From Clostridiaceae bacterium (GTDB lineage Bacteria > Bacillota > Clostridia > Oscillospirales > Acutalibacteraceae): a stretch of DNA of 64,000 bases. Below are positions 62,501-64,000 of the stretch, piece after piece. The translations under genes were made by a program, and so were the position numbers. Under the pieces are notes generated by a model that was not told where the DNA came from, searched no databases, and saw only the letters and a list, made by a program, of their open reading frames with translations. The stretch spans positions 1 through 64,000 of the forward strand of contig JAEEHB010000029.1 in the NCBI GenBank assembly GCA_016280595.1, written 5' to 3'. Positions within the stretch are counted from its first letter, which is position 1; the number at the start of each line of letters is the position of its first letter.

Positions 62501-64000
62501 ATCGTAATCAAGGGCTCCCTTTTTAAATAAATCATTATTGGTGAAATCGTTTAAATAATATGCTTTTTTCGTGTATACGGTTATGGATTCCGGAGAGCTG
62601 CTGTCAGGCTCAAAAACATAGTCGCTGTTTCCACCGACATAAGAATAGGTTTTTTCAAGTGCTTTAAAGTATCCACATGCAAAACCGCTGTCATTTCTCT
62701 TTTTAAAGCTCAGATTCGATGTGCCGGCTTCAAAAACTGGCGTTGCACGATAAGTATGATATTCATCTCGAGTGGCCGTAACTGTCTGCAAGCCCTTGCC
62801 GCTGCTGTCATATACGTCTTCGTTAATAGCCGCGGTGAAATACTCTCCGGCCATCGCCTTGTCATAATCAAGGTCAAGGGCCTCAGCGTCATCTACTCCG
62901 GCAACGCCTACGCATCTGTAATTGCCGGGATTTCCGGGAATCTCCTCGTAGATGCCTATGCCGTTGAAATCCAAGGTTTCCCAATCGGCAGAGGAAATCG
63001 GTGTGAATATAAGATTATACCAGAAATCGTTATCGGTATCGGAATAACTCTCCGAGCCGTAAATGAATCTGTCGGTATCCTGAACAAAGCCGCGCACATC
63101 ACCAAGCGGCTCTCCGAAATAAACATCGGAGAATGTGGCGGTAGTATTTGTGGTCTTGTCAACGCCGAAGCAAAGCTGAATATACAGCTTTTTAGTAAGG
63201 TCTGTCATTTGCGGCGTTTTGATTGTGACCTTGTAAGTGCCACCCACCGATTCATTCACATTTGCATCACTGCTCGTTTCATATATCTTATCAGGATAGA
63301 GAGTCGTTGCTCCGATAAGAGAAGAGAGCTCGCCGGCTGATGTTGTATATGCCGCGACATAAAACTTTCCGTTGTTATTAACATTCACATGGAAAGAAAG
63401 CTCATACTCGGTATCTCTTTCAACTTCCATAAAATAACCTTTGCTTGAGGCATATGTGGTGGTAACGGGAAGGACATGAGCTATACTTCCGGTGGAGACA
63501 GATACGGATTTGTCAGATGCATTGAAATTGAGATTATCACCGGATGCATAATTTATCAACTTGTTACTAACCTGCCACAGGGTGCCAGATGGGCCGAATT
63601 TATCATTGAACTCATTATAGAAAAACAGCTTTTTTGAAGGGCTGTAACTTGCGTTGAGCTTGTAGTCGCCTTGAGGAACACCATAATCATTTTTCGGCGC
63701 ATCGGTAAAGGTGCCGTGAATTATGCTGGAATCGGAAGACGCCAGCGTCACTTCTCTTAGCGGTTTCGCGCCGTTTTTGGGCACTCCGTTTGTTAAGTCC
63801 TCGTTGCGGTAATAATCCCTATCATCAACTTTGGTTACCTGCCAGGGGAAATACTCCTTGTAGCCCTCCCCCATAGTCAAAGGATAATCTGTGGTGCCGG
63901 CATCACCTATAATGCCTTTACCCTTAAGATTATTGTAAACCGCGGTCATATAAGTAATGCGGTCACTCTGAGTCCAGCCCGCTTTTTCTGACGCCTTATC
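56600..64000 (-). CDS. Giant DUF5057-like surface protein, 5' end beyond the window
   Basis: The frame is open to the right edge: 17 codons upstream of the ATG at 63949 continue without a stop (...SEKAGWTQSDRITYMTAVYN), so the true start lies outside. At least 2466 residues are encoded. Counting from the edge, about 105-310 looks like a CBM4/9-type jelly roll; about 700-1000 and 1800-1950 are two related Rossmann-like segments. The first has VLDIEPY, NYDLVYIGA and FADAGFPIVFANDL; the second has QYDMLILGFGDSY and FIDSGRPVLFCHD. They recall DUF5057 and GATase-like folds. Near the end, FINTLVGAYRAAQEKPEVYF fits DUF5057 proteins too. No sortase motif or C-terminal helix is present. Placement before two prepilin-like genes suggests a pilus-linked or surface role. 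Confidence 0.75.
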   Translation of the reverse strand, partial: DKASEKAGWTQSDRITYMTAVYNNLKGKGIIGDAGTTDYPLTMGEGYKEYFPWQVTKVDDRDYYRNEDLTNGVPKNGAKPLREVTLASSDSSIIHGTFTDAPKNDYGVPQGDYKLNASYSPSKKLFFYNEFNDKFGPSGTLWQVSNKLINYASGDNLNFNASDKSVSVSTGSIAHVLPVTTTYASSKGYFMEVERDTEYELSFHVNVNNNGKFYVAAYTTSAGELSSLIGATTLYPDKIYETSSDANVNESVGGTYKVTIKTPQMTDLTKKLYIQLCFGVDKTTNTTATFSDVYFGEPLGDVRGFVQDTDRFIYGSESYSDTDNDFWYNLIFTPISSADWETLDFNGIGIYEEIPGNPGNYRCVGVAGVDDAEALDLDYDKAMAGEYFTAAINEDVYDSSGKGLQTVTATRDEYHTYRATPVFEAGTSNLSFKKRNDSGFACGYFKALEKTYSYVGGNSDYVFEPDSSSPESITVYTKKAYYLNDFTNNDLFKKGALDYDVNTDNFPVTLSTVTPESLNVTESYLGRLKVTNMIVISAGTATSISTLPGKIKYTEDISEDVKNAILDAAGGTYKVPVAVDSRLIDPAYANVISSSELPNLYSLIYELIDRVTENGGVSIIGGGVSANIYAFNPSHIGGTAASIATKEIKRTISGANSNTSPYYDVKYQINYENNIKGTSNPLPNSEVNEASCFRCIINYRGRRIMSAIRNFRVLDIEPYTNDPQKQYYYPKSQYTAQNKSYIDEYIIGSQWLPDKYFENEQGEKVTITEDNAKDYITLTRMSTAELNGTGAKIVENYDLVYIGAAVGNLEKQATYKNGNTEIAYNDSRQEIKNKLYTSIGDAYTSGNIKYDGTNLKDMVKGTIEGETLAGLVDADYTSITGKQSRFSTYYIAPDHEFDLRTTGNDITRDVMDQLQDFADAGFPIVFANDLVESQTFSTQFTVKVTTKLVYRGTSGNDPWGEPTRVQDDNGNWASFKTNDAASGTDTVYFAFVKAELIGDVPKGIIPVFTWKWAKNGKEQGTKNVDYAEFYRSRTDAEKNGISSKESENWVEPIADESKLTTDQTARNWYSTIGDWNYQEHYKDQNGDKIISGISLNKKSDRDKLRYQKLNEDYRYYCDVTFRLPEQGETDYGVPVSDAYKQKFITNKLKLHSNEITFCNGNSDNSAYKKGFDYSRDPIDYNDNSLKKNCKQTFTLTGRRTGNDALAYVNISPNPRSCNVFVDYSELNWRHHARIGTYGDCGCNNGVHGTITNEDDGTMKITKTACDYAYLAIEGDINGEHSWDEVGAWGTGDRHGDYNCSWTSYITKYNVVPNSAWISGADDNSTGTITINMKGDTRVEERTVDNTTFLYQFMSKVYNKVDNTIDSSRSKVALPNIFAASDFNEEAGRDRLVTRIDSLQAPKLDVDPYTLVSYPDALPDRNLKIDFAVRNEKTAGAKAYEVHLYIDGNHDAVFSDYEETDPTLLKKKSSEAPEPQHVNNKLWTVTSSSSHGSDNQYTLEKTLPSSYVGIIPWKLVVMDPNETNAHGEKILHDSYIGYAYRKAGVGEGTVIKAVQVLPADQWSNSVAKRYNAVNNLISDYNSPSIRGIWRPNEKEDEDRPKEGGKYPKWYDVSKADVTKTPYDPETLRAAAKGNAYLGSLFLGTGAGRDGTIYKDDPNIAGDKVNEAWYLRENTTAKDITGRSNFIYEYTDVDFKNDAFYQLCIAEDSKLDRTVYYDPLQSEIDVDSGDQSDYQLDLKQKLKEQFALFSKDRIKYRTHVEFWVNPKGEKVPKTKADGSVMTDYFGNIIYTYEQFDFELDIALTDIYEMNFCWYQNMDAVEAKNDEGKPTDFLAQYDMLILGFGDSYGKYERQNRAGLNLAAATLGFNLYSALAIRNFIDSGRPVLFCHDTTNGNVNFVDYYALNVVSWFADVVDKVEEFWNTTVKETATRVWIWFRNVVRSFIGKEPIKIDEPRIDQEAELNNKIADNRTRDGYYNNLVLRYPLKLDRYGITYEISRSMNQKVNSSSSSTDTDTYYGTFWEDANFKHGHQFSYLLGTDIPAVDADGNVVNNKYVTTAETGNSETRGRVVSEVEMLAHGFTVAYEPSSAKRHTKAVDGDEEIVYTTYPDNTPGGTKMVDGVKVTATFGGEQVKADYIYESQGFTKWTIARYLTNRLYSDSSNADNYYMPITVPGKVDTPHRSPYITSAITQVGKGSITTYPYDVNTSKFNGLTGNQEDGKIRIMPTHDQYYQINLNDGDTTVWYCLADPSDSNKSTDPWEGTTCYDLLPNDCSNSYYIYTSGNVTYTGAGHANLFTIEEAELFINTLVGAYRAAQEKPEVYFRNEKDTLNIEYQMLTGDMDAQTEQVFVDKEITGVKIVDPNINIGVGGGLKVNFYKDSNLTQPITDIVLYEKDSNGKLKSTGIEHSAGGYPVTSDVTYYFYTPDAVLQAMNSGSESYTIYAQSSVENGEASNKASLEYRRLGLSPLA

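Noticed and set aside
63949..64000. ATG at 63949 as the true start of the giant DUF5057-like gene
   Set aside because: The frame continues upstream without a stop to the window edge, there is no ribosome site before the ATG, and the upstream residues look like normal protein, so the gene is 5'-truncated by the window.

Overview
The window reads as chromosomal DNA of a Gram-positive anaerobe of class Clostridia, most likely an uncultured gut-type Oscillospiraceae/Christensenellales relative; no genus can be named from sequence alone. Supporting signs are the hrcA-grpE-dnaK-dnaJ operon under a CIRCE operator, a YtrA-type GntR/ABC-2 cassette, RecD2, a QueT gene behind a probable preQ1 riboswitch, AGGAGG-type ribosome sites with sigma-A promoters, and very large secreted proteins with Cys-rich, PPC-like, GLUG and Listeria-Bacteroides modules.

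Layout. (1) 1-12.5 kb, mostly minus strand: a sigma-A promoter and leader that look like the start of an rRNA operon leaving the window on the left; then a housekeeping run ligA > rnpB (RNase P RNA) > recD2 > comF > mreB-like > C39-like protein. After a short plus-strand pair (DUF3574-like, GNAT) comes a minus operon of FAD oxidoreductase > LCAT-like hydrolase > NERD protein. (2) 12.7-18.5 kb: an unknown membrane-anchored protein and the heat-shock operon. (3) 18.6-36 kb: three giant secreted proteins (about 1465, 1720 and 1084 aa) with different N-terminal modules but the same C-terminal region of about 290 residues. An MFS transporter sits between the first two and a GH92 alpha-mannosidase follows the third. 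(4) 36-44.5 kb: GntR-ABC-ABC2-ABC2-CPBP protease operon with a palindromic operator; metallophosphoesterase; a Y-family polymerase/YolD-like pair with its own palindrome; a GT2 glycosyltransferase; QueT. (5) 44.8-54.3 kb: an exopolysaccharide/capsule operon with an initiating sugar transferase, GT4, UDP-GlcNAc 2-epimerase, GT32-like, CDP-glycerol-type transferase, LicC-like nucleotidyltransferase, flippase and Wzy-like polymerase/ligase. Its later genes are visibly AT-richer than the rest. (6) 54.3-64 kb: a small GIY-YIG nuclease inside palindromic repeats, two type IV prepilin-like genes, and a giant DUF5057-like protein cut by the right edge.

The most interesting structures are the following. 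First, a GIY-YIG nuclease gene sits exactly between the two halves of a dispersed imperfect palindrome. Tandem copies lie downstream, and further copies upstream are translated in frame as the tail of the Wzy-like protein. The arrangement resembles a REP/RAYT-like element built on a different nuclease. Second, the three giant proteins share a C-terminal domain that I cannot match to a named family and that may be a surface-retention or secretion module. Third, a giant protein with two Rossmann-like (GATase-like) segments is linked to type IV pilin-like genes.
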